Shown piece by piece: positions 17,556 to 23,942 of a DNA stretch of 23,942 bases. Source of the DNA: Chloroflexota bacterium (GTDB taxonomy: Bacteria > Chloroflexota > Anaerolineae > Caldilineales > Caldilineaceae); assembly GCA_018969295.1 (NCBI GenBank), contig JAGWYN010000054.1:1-23942 (forward strand). The letters are read 5' to 3'. The notes beneath the pieces were generated by a model that saw only the letters and a list, made by a program, of their open reading frames with translations, did not search any database and was not told the origin of the DNA. Every line of letters starts with the position of its first letter. Position 1 is the stretch's first letter. The position numbers and the translations under genes were made by a program.

Positions 17556-17576
17556 ACAGGGCAGTTCCTGCCCTGT
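17556..17576. promoter_or_regulatory. Perfect inverted repeat, candidate operator between divergent promoters
   Basis: ACAGGGCAG, a 3-nt spacer TTC, then CTGCCCTGT form a perfect 9-bp dyad. It sits 11 bp upstream of the exporter -35 box and about 38 bp upstream of the -35 box of the rightward gene. It may bind a dimeric regulator or form a hairpin. No regulator gene is adjacent. Confidence 0.45.
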
Positions 17577-17614
17577 TGGAGCATCTGACAGTGCACCACC
17601 CCCTGGCCGTCGAA

Positions 17615-17644
17615 TTGGTTGTCAGACAACCGCTGCGCTATAAT
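17615..17644 (+). promoter_or_regulatory. Sigma70-type promoter with embedded perfect dyad, for the DedA-like gene
   Basis: TTGGTT (17615-17620) and a consensus TATAAT (17639-17644) are 18 bp apart. A perfect dyad GGTTGTC-A-GACAACC (17617-17631) begins inside the -35 box and fills most of the spacer, the classical place for a repressor site. Transcription would start near 17651, a few bases before the in-frame ATG at 17657. Confidence 0.6.
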
Positions 17645-17656
17645 CTCCAACATGCG

Positions 17657-18472
17657 ATGCTCTGGGGTGGCCAGCTTTCAAATCGAAACAGACGCCGACA
17701 AACGATGGGCCGACAAACGATGGGCCGACAAACGATGGGCCGACAAACGATGAGCGGCCTGCGTCGGCAGAGTTTCGGTGCAGGGCCTACCCTCCTCTGG
17801 CGGCTGGGCGGGGTCTTGTTGGCAGGGTTGCTGGGCTGGCTCTGTTGGCAACTGGGCCCCTGGCTCTGGACAACCGTGCAAGATGAGGCGGCGCTGGAGG
17901 AGTTTGTGGCCGCGCTCGGCCTCTGGGGGCCCCTGATGCTGGTAGGACTCAACGCCGTTCAGATCGTCGTAGCGCCGCTGCCCGGCTACGTCATGCAGAT
18001 CGCAGCAGGGTATCTGTACGGACCTTTCTGGGGGGGCATCCTCGGCGCGCTGGGGGTGCTGGTCGGGGCGGTGCTGGCGATGGGAGTCGCCCGTTCTCTG
18101 GGCAGACCGGTCGTAGAACGTCTGGTGGGGCGTGGCCGACTGGCACAGTGGGGAGACGTTTCGTTCAGCAACAGCACACTGCTCTGGTTTCTGATCTTGT
18201 TGGCCCCGACAGGGGATCTGCCTTATTTTTTGGCGGGCCTTGCCCAGGTCTCTTTTACCAAAATTTTGTTGTTGACCCTGGCCATTCGCGTCCCGACCAC
18301 CATGCTGGTCGCAGCGGTCGGTGCAGGGGTCTGGCTGCTGCCAGGCTGGCAGCTGGCCGCCCTGCTGGCCCTTCTGGGGCTGGCCTCGCTGGGGGTGATC
18401 CGTTACCAGGACAAGCTGCAGGCCTTCGTAGATCGAAGGTTGCAGCGCCGATTATCGGGAGAGGAGCCATGA
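17657..18472 (+). CDS. TVP38/DedA (SNARE-associated/VTT) family membrane protein
   Basis: This polytopic protein has its first membrane segment near LLWRLGGVLLAGLLGWLCWQ. Its VTT-domain core contains PLPGYVMQIAAGYLYGPFWG, then GALGVLVGAVLAMGVARSLG and the TGDLPYFLAGL loop. DedA/TVP38 proteins are linked to lipid flipping and membrane homeostasis. The true start is uncertain. ATG 17657 would make a nearly leaderless message from the TATAAT at 17639-17644. Four further in-frame ATGs (17705, 17720, 17735, 17750) lie in tandem 15-bp repeats, and ATG 17750 gives the most compact protein (about 240 aa). None has a Shine-Dalgarno. The stop overlaps the yqeY start by ATGA. Confidence 0.85.
   Translation: MLWGGQLSNRNRRRQTMGRQTMGRQTMGRQTMSGLRRQSFGAGPTLLWRLGGVLLAGLLGWLCWQLGPWLWTTVQDEAALEEFVAALGLWGPLMLVGLNAVQIVVAPLPGYVMQIAAGYLYGPFWGGILGALGVLVGAVLAMGVARSLGRPVVERLVGRGRLAQWGDVSFSNSTLLWFLILLAPTGDLPYFLAGLAQVSFTKILLLTLAIRVPTTMLVAAVGAGVWLLPGWQLAALLALLGLASLGVIRYQDKLQAFVDRRLQRRLSGEEP
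17694..17753 (+). repeat. Four tandem 15-bp repeats, each carrying an in-frame ATG
   Basis: The unit GCCGACAAACGATGG occurs four times head to tail (17694, 17709, 17724, 17739); the last copy ends in A instead of G. As protein it gives the five-residue repeat QTMGR. Being in-frame with the membrane-protein gene, copy-number changes would keep the frame. Confidence 0.9.
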
Positions 18473-18936
18473 TGGAGGAGATTGCTTTGACACTGGCAGA
18501 ACGCATCGACGCAGACCTCAAACAGGCGATGCGCGACCGCAATGAAACGGTCAAGTTGACCCTGCGTGCCCTCAAGACTGCCATCTTGCAGGCACGTACC
18601 AGCGGCAAGAGCGCCCATGAGGTGGGCGACGCTGAAGTTCTCGACCTTATCCGCAAAGAAGCCAAACGCCGCATCGAGACCGCCGCAGAGTTTGAAAAAC
18701 TGGGATCCCCAGAACGGGCAGCCGCAGAACTGCAGGAACATGCTGTGCTCGTCCGCTATCTGCCGCCACAGCTGTCCACCACAGAAGTGGAAGAGATCGC
18801 ACGGGCGGTCATCGCTGAACTCGGCGCCAGCTCCATCCAACAACTGGGCCAGGTAATGCCGGCTGTTCTGGCACGCACAGGCCCACAAGCCGACGGCAGG
18901 ACCGTCAATCAGATTGTGCGCCGCCTGCTCCAATAA
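18469..18936 (+). CDS. yqeY: YqeY/GatB-tail domain protein
   Basis: This 155-residue protein matches the YqeY family, a helical domain also found at the C-terminus of GatB where it binds tRNA. Landmarks are MRDRNETVKLTLRALKTAI (about 21-39), VLDLIRKEAKRRIETAAEF (about 57-75), ELQEHAVLVRYLPPQLS (about 87-103) and a Gly/Arg-rich end (ADGRTVNQIVRRLL). The family is implicated in tRNA amidotransferase-type recognition, but the standalone role is unclear. GGAGAGGAG precedes a double ATG. It overlaps the preceding gene by 4 bp and is followed 4 bp later by pgpH, placing it in a tightly coupled operon. Confidence 0.92.
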   Translation: MMEEIALTLAERIDADLKQAMRDRNETVKLTLRALKTAILQARTSGKSAHEVGDAEVLDLIRKEAKRRIETAAEFEKLGSPERAAAELQEHAVLVRYLPPQLSTTEVEEIARAVIAELGASSIQQLGQVMPAVLARTGPQADGRTVNQIVRRLLQ

Positions 18937-18940
18937 ACGC

Positions 18941-21157
18941 ATGTGGCAAGCCCTTCAACAGAGCTGGGCCAGCGTCCGCCGTAGAACGCCACGGCCTCGG
19001 CTGCACCGCTCGATCCTGTCGTTGGGAATGCTCGGCGCGCTGGCAATCCTGCTCAGTCTGCTGCTGGCATGGCAGCTCCCCTACGGCAGTCAGCTTCTGC
19101 TGGAAGCGGACGAAATTGCTCCCTTCACCGTGGTGGCGCCGCAGCGTCTGAACTTTGAAAGCACCCTCCTGACCGAGCGGGCTCGGGAACGTGCGGCACA
19201 GCAGGTGGCTGACCAGTACGACGTAGAAGAAACTGCCGTTCGCCGCCAGCAGGTCTCGCTGGCTCGCGAACTCCTGGCCCAGGTCAGCGCCATCCGCCAA
19301 CACACAGACGAGACCCTGGCCCGCCGGAGCGCGGAGCTGATCGCGCTGACACCGCTGGGGGTCGACGCCGCCACCGCCGTTCAGATCCTCTCCCTCTCCG
19401 ATGAACAATGGCAACAGACCGCCCGTGAGGTCCCTGTAGCGCTGGACCGCGCCATGCGCGTCGAAATTCGTGAATCGACGGTCGGCCAGGCCAGACGCAA
19501 CGTCCCCAGCCTCCTGAGCAGCACACTCGACGATGATTCGAGCGACGTCACGATCCAGCTGGTCCGCAGTCTGATCCTGCCCAATAGCTTCTACAACGAG
19601 GCCGAGAGCGAGCAGCTGCGCGAGGAGGCCCGGGCCGCCGTCCTGCCCCAGTTTGTCACCTTGATCGAAGGGGAAACGATCATTCGCAGCGGCGACCGGG
19701 CCACCGCCGAACAGGTCGAAAAGCTGGCAGCGCTGAACCTGCTGCACGCAGAATGGAATCCCTGGACAGCGGTCCGCAGCATCCTGCTGACCCTGCTGCT
19801 TTTGACTGTGGGCGTCGCCGCGCTGGCGCGCGTGCAGCGCACACTGCTCACCCGCCTCAACGAACAGGCCATCCTGCTGGCCATCACGGCTCTCTGGCTG
19901 CTGGCAGCCAAAACCCTGATGGTCAACCATCCTTGGCTGCCCTTTCTCTTTCCGCTGGCCAGCTACGCGATCCTCACCGCCATCTTTTGTACCCTGCGGG
20001 TCGCACAGGTGCTGCTCCCCCTCTTTGCAGCTGTGCTCCTCTACCTGCTCCCTGCCAACCCCGCCATGCTGCTCTATCAGCTCGTCGGCGCACTCAGCGC
20101 TGTGTGGATCGTCGGGCGCGCAGAGCGGCTGGATTCTTTTCTCTGGGCCGGCCTGGTTGTCTGTCTGAGCAATCTGACGGTCATGTTCGTCATGTTTGCC
20201 CCGTTTGAGGGATACAGCTCGACGATGCTCTTCGAACTGGTGCTGGTCGTCACAGCCAACGGCCTCCTGAACGCTGCCCTCGCTCTGATCGGCTACTTTT
20301 TGCTCGGCAATTTTTTTGGCGTGATCACCCCGCTGCAGTTGACCGAGCTGAGCCGGCCCACCCACCCCCTGCTCCGCCAGGTCCTGCTCAAAGCTTCAGG
20401 CACCTACCACCACACCATTCTGGTCAGCAACCTGGCCGAACGCGCAGCAGCTGTGGTCGGTGCCGACGCCCTGCTGGTGCGCGTGGGCGCCTACTACCAC
20501 GACATCGGCAAAACCGTGCGCCCCTATTTCTTCGCCGAAAATATCCTGGATGGCTCTTCCCCCCACGAAAAGCTCGATCCCTGGACGAGCGCCCAGATCA
20601 TTATCAGCCATGTCAAGGATGGAATCGACCTGGCACAGAAATACAACCTGCCCGAACGTATCCAGGACTTTATTCGGGAACACCACGGACGGTCGCTGGT
20701 CAAGTATTTTTATCTGCTGGCGCAGCAGCCACAGAGCAGGGTGGAAAAAGTCGACGAAGCTGCGTTTCGCTATCCTGGGCCCAACCCGCACTCGCGCGAA
20801 ACTGCCATTCTGATGCTGGCCGACACCTGCGAGGCAGCCGTGCGCGCCATGCGCCCTTCCACCCGGGAAGAGCTGGAAAAGCTGGTCCATCGCCTCGTCG
20901 ACGAACGCATCGCCAATGGGGAACTCGACGACTCAGACTTGACCTTCAAAGATATGCAGAAGATCAAAGAAGTTTTTCTGCAGGTGCTGCAGGGCATCCA
21001 CCACCCTCGCATCAAATACCCAGAAACCGTCGAGTCCCCCGAACGACCGCCCGCGCCACCTCTCCCCCCACCTGCCCAACGGCCCCGCCAGGAGATCGGC
21101 GGGCTCGAAAAAATTGTCTCCCAGCCAGTCACCCCTTCCGCTGCACTGGAAGGTTGA
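18941..21157 (+). CDS. pgpH: 7TM-HD family c-di-AMP phosphodiesterase (PgpH type)
   Basis: This protein of about 738 residues has the three-part PgpH layout. An N-terminal membrane anchor (about 23-46) is followed by a large extracellular 7TMR-HDED domain (about 47-275) and seven hydrophobic segments (about 285-460). The C-terminal cytosolic HD domain contains TYHHTILVSNLAERAA (about 487), GAYYHDIGKTVRPYFFAEN (HD near 520), SHVKDGIDLAQKY and REHHGRSLVKYFY. In Listeria and Bacillus such proteins hydrolyse cyclic di-AMP to pApA. The tail after residue 700 is Pro-rich and disordered. ATG 18941 lies 4 bp after the yqeY stop with no Shine-Dalgarno, suggesting translational coupling. Downstream ybeY and dgkA follow, as in Firmicutes. 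Confidence 0.93.
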   Translation: MWQALQQSWASVRRRTPRPRLHRSILSLGMLGALAILLSLLLAWQLPYGSQLLLEADEIAPFTVVAPQRLNFESTLLTERARERAAQQVADQYDVEETAVRRQQVSLARELLAQVSAIRQHTDETLARRSAELIALTPLGVDAATAVQILSLSDEQWQQTAREVPVALDRAMRVEIRESTVGQARRNVPSLLSSTLDDDSSDVTIQLVRSLILPNSFYNEAESEQLREEARAAVLPQFVTLIEGETIIRSGDRATAEQVEKLAALNLLHAEWNPWTAVRSILLTLLLLTVGVAALARVQRTLLTRLNEQAILLAITALWLLAAKTLMVNHPWLPFLFPLASYAILTAIFCTLRVAQVLLPLFAAVLLYLLPANPAMLLYQLVGALSAVWIVGRAERLDSFLWAGLVVCLSNLTVMFVMFAPFEGYSSTMLFELVLVVTANGLLNAALALIGYFLLGNFFGVITPLQLTELSRPTHPLLRQVLLKASGTYHHTILVSNLAERAAAVVGADALLVRVGAYYHDIGKTVRPYFFAENILDGSSPHEKLDPWTSAQIIISHVKDGIDLAQKYNLPERIQDFIREHHGRSLVKYFYLLAQQPQSRVEKVDEAAFRYPGPNPHSRETAILMLADTCEAAVRAMRPSTREELEKLVHRLVDERIANGELDDSDLTFKDMQKIKEVFLQVLQGIHHPRIKYPETVESPERPPAPPLPPPAQRPRQEIGGLEKIVSQPVTPSAALEG

Positions 21158-21174
21158 AACGGAACCAACGACCT

Positions 21175-21690
21175 ATGTTTGACCCAGCCAGTTCGATCAC
21201 AGTCGCCGTCGACGAAGAATATGCCTCCCTCGTCGACGAGTCCGCCCTTCAGGCAGCTGTCGCTGCCACGCTGCACCACCTGGGCTGCGCACGGGGCGAG
21301 CTGACCGTCGTGGTGACCACCGATGAGGCCGTGCGCGCCCTCAACCGCGAATACCGCGGGCTCGATGCCCCCACAGATGTGCTCAGTTTCGCTGCCCAGG
21401 AGAGCTTGCCAGATGCCCCTGCTCTGGTTCTGCCCCCTGAACTGGCCGCAGAAACGACCCACTACTGGGGAGATCTGGTGATTGCCTGTCCCTACAGCCA
21501 GCGCCAGGCCGCACACTTCGGCAACTCGCTGAACGCCGAACTGCAGCTGTTGGCAGTGCACGGCGCACTCCACCTGCTCGGCTACGACCACGACGACGCA
21601 AAAAAAGAAGAAGAGATGTGGGAGCTGCAGGAAAAAATTCTGGCCCCCTTCGGCCACGCAGCGCTGGCTCGCCGCAGCTACGACCTGTGA
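21175..21690 (+). CDS. ybeY: Endoribonuclease YbeY (rRNA maturation/quality control)
   Basis: This 171-residue metalloprotein carries the diagnostic zinc motif HGALHLLGYDH (about 129-139). Upstream are the conserved LNREYRGLDAPTDVLSF (about 53-69) and WGDLVIACPY (about 97-106). YbeY takes part in 16S rRNA 3'-end maturation and ribosome quality control. ATG 21175 was chosen; a TTG at 21154 overlapping the pgpH stop would add seven residues. The ribosome site is weak for both. The Ala/Pro-containing insertion between DVLSF and WGDL (about residues 70-95) is somewhat longer than in E. coli. Confidence 0.95.
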   Translation: MFDPASSITVAVDEEYASLVDESALQAAVAATLHHLGCARGELTVVVTTDEAVRALNREYRGLDAPTDVLSFAAQESLPDAPALVLPPELAAETTHYWGDLVIACPYSQRQAAHFGNSLNAELQLLAVHGALHLLGYDHDDAKKEEEMWELQEKILAPFGHAALARRSYDL

Positions 21691-21714
21691 AAAAAGCAAG
21701 GAGATGACCCAGCA

Positions 21715-22131
21715 ATGACCCACTATCGCCCTGTCCCAGATTCTTTGACCGGTCGCGACCGTGGCTTTTGGGCCGGACGCTGGTTCAGCCTCAAAGCCGC
21801 CCTCAACGGCACGCTGCACACTGTGCGTACACAGCCCAATGCCCGTATCGAACTGGTAGCTCTGTTCCTCGTTGCACTGGCAGCAGCGCTGCTGCGGGTC
21901 TCGGCACTTGAATGGGGAATCCTGGGGTTGACAATTTTTTTGGTGCTGGCCCTCGAATGCGTCAACACCGCCGTCGAAGCAGCCGTCGACCTGGTCTCCC
22001 CCACCTACCACCCCCTGGCAGGGGTCGCCAAAGACGCCGCCGCCGGCGGGATGGTGTTTGCAGTGCTCGCCAGCCTCTGTGTGGCCAGCGCTATCCTCGG
22101 GCCACGAGTCTGGCAGCTGTTGACTGCCTGA
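21715..22131 (+). CDS. dgkA: Diacylglycerol/undecaprenol kinase (DgkA family)
   Basis: This 138-residue membrane kinase has the three-helix core of the family. The active-site helix reads LALECVNTAVEAAVDLVSP (about 81-99), matching ExxNTAxExxxD, followed by AGVAKDAAAGGMVF (about 104-117). An extra N-terminal cytosolic stretch of about 20 residues precedes the amphipathic SLKAALNGTLHTVRTQPNARIE. In Gram-positive relatives the enzyme phosphorylates undecaprenol, recycling lipid carrier for cell-wall synthesis. AAGGAG at about 21699-21704 lies upstream with roughly 10-nt spacing. It is the last gene of the run. Confidence 0.94.
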   Translation: MTHYRPVPDSLTGRDRGFWAGRWFSLKAALNGTLHTVRTQPNARIELVALFLVALAAALLRVSALEWGILGLTIFLVLALECVNTAVEAAVDLVSPTYHPLAGVAKDAAAGGMVFAVLASLCVASAILGPRVWQLLTA

Positions 22132-22148
22132 GAGGGCGAACAGCCCTC
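22132..22148 (+). terminator. Hairpin just after dgkA
   Basis: GAGGGC and GCCCTC form a 6-bp stem with a 5-nt loop, immediately after the dgkA stop. No U-tract follows, so efficient intrinsic termination is doubtful. Confidence 0.35.
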
Positions 22149-22227
22149 AAGAAACAGGCAAAGTAACTGCTCGGGCCAGGGACACCAACGAGCTGGAGGG
22201 AGTCGCTCCAACTACCTGAGCGGTTAC

Positions 22228-22259
22228 CGGGCGAGGAAGCTGAATTGCCTCCTCGCCCG
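22228..22259. terminator. Strong hairpin between convergent dgkA and lipoprotein genes
   Basis: CGGGCGAGGA and TCCTCGCCCG form a perfect 10-bp stem around a 12-nt loop, 22 bp beyond the lipoprotein stop codon. It lies between convergent genes and could terminate both transcripts. It lacks a T-run on either side. Confidence 0.5.
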
Positions 22260-22280
22260 TCCGCAACCGCCCCGCTCCAA

Positions 22281-23282
22281 TTACTCCGGGAATATCACCG
22301 AAATATTGAGCGGCGTTGTCTGAAGCAAAGGCGCAAATTTCCCCAGCTGACGCAGCACATCCAACGCACCAGCATCGACGCCGGTCATGGCGGACAACAC
22401 GCCCCCGTCCAGCCCTAATGCCACCAGATTGGCCATTTGGCCATCATCCCAACGAATCAACGGCAGCGGATTGCCGTTCAACGTCACCGCCAACCCTTCC
22501 GGTTTGGTCTGAACATTGACCGACTGAATCCCCAGTTCGGCAACCTGGGCCATCTGATCGGCCTTCAGATTCAGCCCAGCCAAGGCGTCGGGCGGCAAAA
22601 AGTTGGCGATCATACCCAGCCCTTCCAGCGTACCAACCCCAGTTGCCTCGTACCGAATCGTCAACGGGCCCAAAGCACCCAGCAACCCGGTCGCAAAGGG
22701 AGGCACCCCAAGTTCACCGAGCACAGCCCCAGAGGCTTCCTGCGCCTTCTGGACCAACGCCGCACGGTCCACCGCAGGACCCACCAGCTCCAGGTTCTCC
22801 CCAGCACCAGGAAACGTCATGGCAATCCCCAGGCTCATGTTGCTCAACAACGGCAACACCTTGGCCAGGCTGTCGGCGTTGTCAATTCCCGCAACCCCCA
22901 AAACCGAACCTAGCGACTCGATGGCCGCCGCATCCCAGTCCAGGCTCAACATCGGCTGGCCGTCTGCATACAAATCAATGCCTTCTGGCGCCAGATTGAC
23001 GAAGGCACTGTCGATCTCAGCTGCCTGTACGGCAGCAATTTGTGCCGGTGTACGCGCCAGGGCACTCAAGTCGACCCCAAGCGCACTCAGGTCCAGCCCA
23101 TCCAGTGAAATCTGCCCCTGCTCGTCGTAGGCAAGCACGACCGCCGGCAGATCGATCACCACGTCGCCGGCTGCGGCCGACGCGGCCAGCTCACCCTGCC
23201 CAGGCCGCGACATACAGCCAGCGAGTGCAGCAGACAACACCCACAGCATCGAAAGGATGAATGCCAGCCGTTTGTTCTGCAT
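22281..23282 (-). CDS. Secreted lipoprotein of unknown function
   Basis: This 333-residue protein starts with a type II signal peptide (MQNKRLAFILSMLWVLSAAL) ending in the lipobox LAGC (Cys near 23), so it should be lipid-anchored outside the membrane. The mature part is acidic and rich in Leu, Ala, Gly and Asp. It contains loosely repeated segments such as GQISLDGLDLSALGVDLSAL, AEIDSAFVNLAPEGIDLYAD, GVGTLEGLGMIANFLPPDAL and GLAVTLNGNPLPLIRWD. The ends of these segments look like alternating beta-strand and short-helix units. I do not recognise a family. ATG 23282 is supported by AAGGAGG about 8 nt upstream; the longer in-frame extension lacks a ribosome site and would bury the signal peptide. 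Confidence 0.85.
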   Translation of the reverse strand: MQNKRLAFILSMLWVLSAALAGCMSRPGQGELAASAAAGDVVIDLPAVVLAYDEQGQISLDGLDLSALGVDLSALARTPAQIAAVQAAEIDSAFVNLAPEGIDLYADGQPMLSLDWDAAAIESLGSVLGVAGIDNADSLAKVLPLLSNMSLGIAMTFPGAGENLELVGPAVDRAALVQKAQEASGAVLGELGVPPFATGLLGALGPLTIRYEATGVGTLEGLGMIANFLPPDALAGLNLKADQMAQVAELGIQSVNVQTKPEGLAVTLNGNPLPLIRWDDGQMANLVALGLDGGVLSAMTGVDAGALDVLRQLGKFAPLLQTTPLNISVIFPE

Positions 23283-23385
23283 GAGGAAACCTCCTTGTTG
23301 CAATTGCGTTTCGGTTTCAAATTGTTCTGTCCCCGCTCTGGGCGGCTTGGAGAGGCAAACCGGCAGCAGCCAGCCTGCCTGTTCC

Positions 23386-23414
23386 ATTTTAGCACACGGC
23401 AGCAGTTTGTACAA
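23386..23414 (-). promoter_or_regulatory. Sigma70-type promoter for the lipoprotein gene
   Basis: On the minus strand TTGTAC (plus 23409-23414) and TAAAAT (plus 23386-23391) are 17 bp apart. The leader to the lipoprotein ATG would be about 95-100 nt. Confidence 0.55.
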
Positions 23415-23500
23415 CAGGCCCAACCAATTTCCCAATTTTCCTGAACCTTTAGTTTCCGGTAAAAGTTGCACAACAGCAAAAAGAAAATGACAAACGGCGA

Positions 23501-23525
23501 TTGACAGTCCACAATGTGGTTGACA
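23501..23525 (+). other. Two TTGACA boxes around a small dyad upstream of the transposase
   Basis: TTGACA occurs at 23501-23506 and 23520-23525, bracketing CCACAATGTGG (23509-23519), a near-palindrome. No convincing -10 follows either box at normal spacing. It may be part of the insertion-sequence end or a promoter that needs an activator. Confidence 0.3.
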
Positions 23526-23548
23526 AAAACCATAAGAAGGAGTGGAGC

Positions 23549-23942
23549 ATGTCAACCGCCGTAGAACTTACTGTACAAGCAATCAGTGCCGTTGTGCAAA
23601 CGGTGCCCATCGGAACCAACCTGGCGTTGGTGCACATCCTGTGGGTAATGGGCAACCTTCTCCATTTACGCCTACCATGATCCGCTCTACAAACAGGCGC
23701 TGGTTCTCGCCACAGACCTGGGCAAGATCAAGGTGGAGACGCCCTATCCTCTCTACCGAGACCGCTGGCCGGTGGAACAACCTCCGCTGGCGGCCCAACA
23801 GATGATCGGTCTTCATCGCCAATTCGTCTTTGCTAGTGACTCCTGTTTCCGTCTGCCTGAACTGAGCCTCATCGCCGGCGCTATTCTGACTTATGCCGCT
23901 GCTGTTATGCCGCCAGTCCCTTCAGGTTTCTGGGATCGCACT
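23549..23942 (+). pseudogene. Transposase with internal deletion, N-terminus joined to C-terminal half, cut by window edge
   Basis: ATG 23549 follows AAGGAG (23537-23542) at 6 nt and encodes MSTAVELTVQAISAVVQTVP then IGTNLALVHILWVMGN. This resembles the short conserved N-terminus of a group of DDE transposases. The frame stops at 23678-23680. From about 23660 another frame reads DPLYKQALVLATDLGKIKVE, YPLYRDRWPVEQPPLAAQQM, GLHRQFVFASDSCFRLPEL and MPPVPSGFWDR. That is the C-terminal region of the same type of transposase (YRDRWPVEQ being the conserved Y-R-W-E signature). The middle, with the first catalytic residues, is missing. The reading frame is still open at the right edge. It is a dead element, at least in this copy. 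Confidence 0.7.

Noticed and set aside
17694..17753. CRISPR-like array
   Set aside because: The units are contiguous without spacers and only 15 bp long. It is a coding tandem repeat.

Overview
The window reads as a piece of a GC-rich bacterial chromosome, most likely from the Chloroflexota (Caldilineae/Anaerolineae-like). This is an inference from the strong GC bias of the housekeeping genes, the MacB-type exporter with a doubled permease, and the yqeY-pgpH-ybeY-dgkA cluster. No rRNA or other definitive marker is present. No tRNA or CRISPR array was seen.

Left housekeeping block (about 1-6800). A divergent, apparently catalytically dead Lgt-like membrane protein (minus) faces a UDP-glucuronate decarboxylase-type epimerase (plus). 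Then come lepA, rsmA and an acetamidase/formamidase-family gene; the last two overlap by 4 bp. An MFS transporter converges on the amidase gene, with a short GC-rich hairpin between them.

Accessory block (about 6900-13040). Base composition becomes visibly AT-richer and coding becomes broken. Remnants are, in order: a HigA-type antitoxin fragment (minus), a beta-class DNA methyltransferase C-terminal half readable across three frames (plus), and a frameshifted, truncated transposase (minus). An intact two-gene operon follows: an OLD-like ATPase/TOPRIM nuclease (GajA) and a UvrD-like helicase (GajB), overlapping by ATGA. This is a Gabija-type anti-phage system. A 34-bp imperfect direct repeat (30/34 identical) lies about 600 bp upstream of gajA and again across the gajB stop codon. 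The block ends in the C-terminal remnant of a large adenine-specific DNA methyltransferase (minus). The whole block looks like a decayed defence island with one intact system left.

Exporter block (13078-17483, minus). A three-gene operon runs permease (two fused FtsX/MacB modules), then HlyD-type adaptor, then MacB/LolD-type ATPase. Its promoter faces that of a TVP38/DedA-family membrane protein. The 170-bp intergenic region holds two perfect inverted repeats that could be operators. The start of the DedA-like gene carries four 15-bp repeats, each with an in-frame ATG.

Right housekeeping block (17657-22131, plus). The DedA-like gene, yqeY, pgpH (c-di-AMP phosphodiesterase type), ybeY and dgkA are tightly packed. 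The order resembles the Firmicutes yqeY-phoH-pgpH-ybeY-dgkA cluster without phoH. A lipoprotein of unknown function converges on it, with a good promoter and Shine-Dalgarno. The right edge holds a transposase whose N-terminus is joined out of frame to its C-terminal half and which runs off the window.
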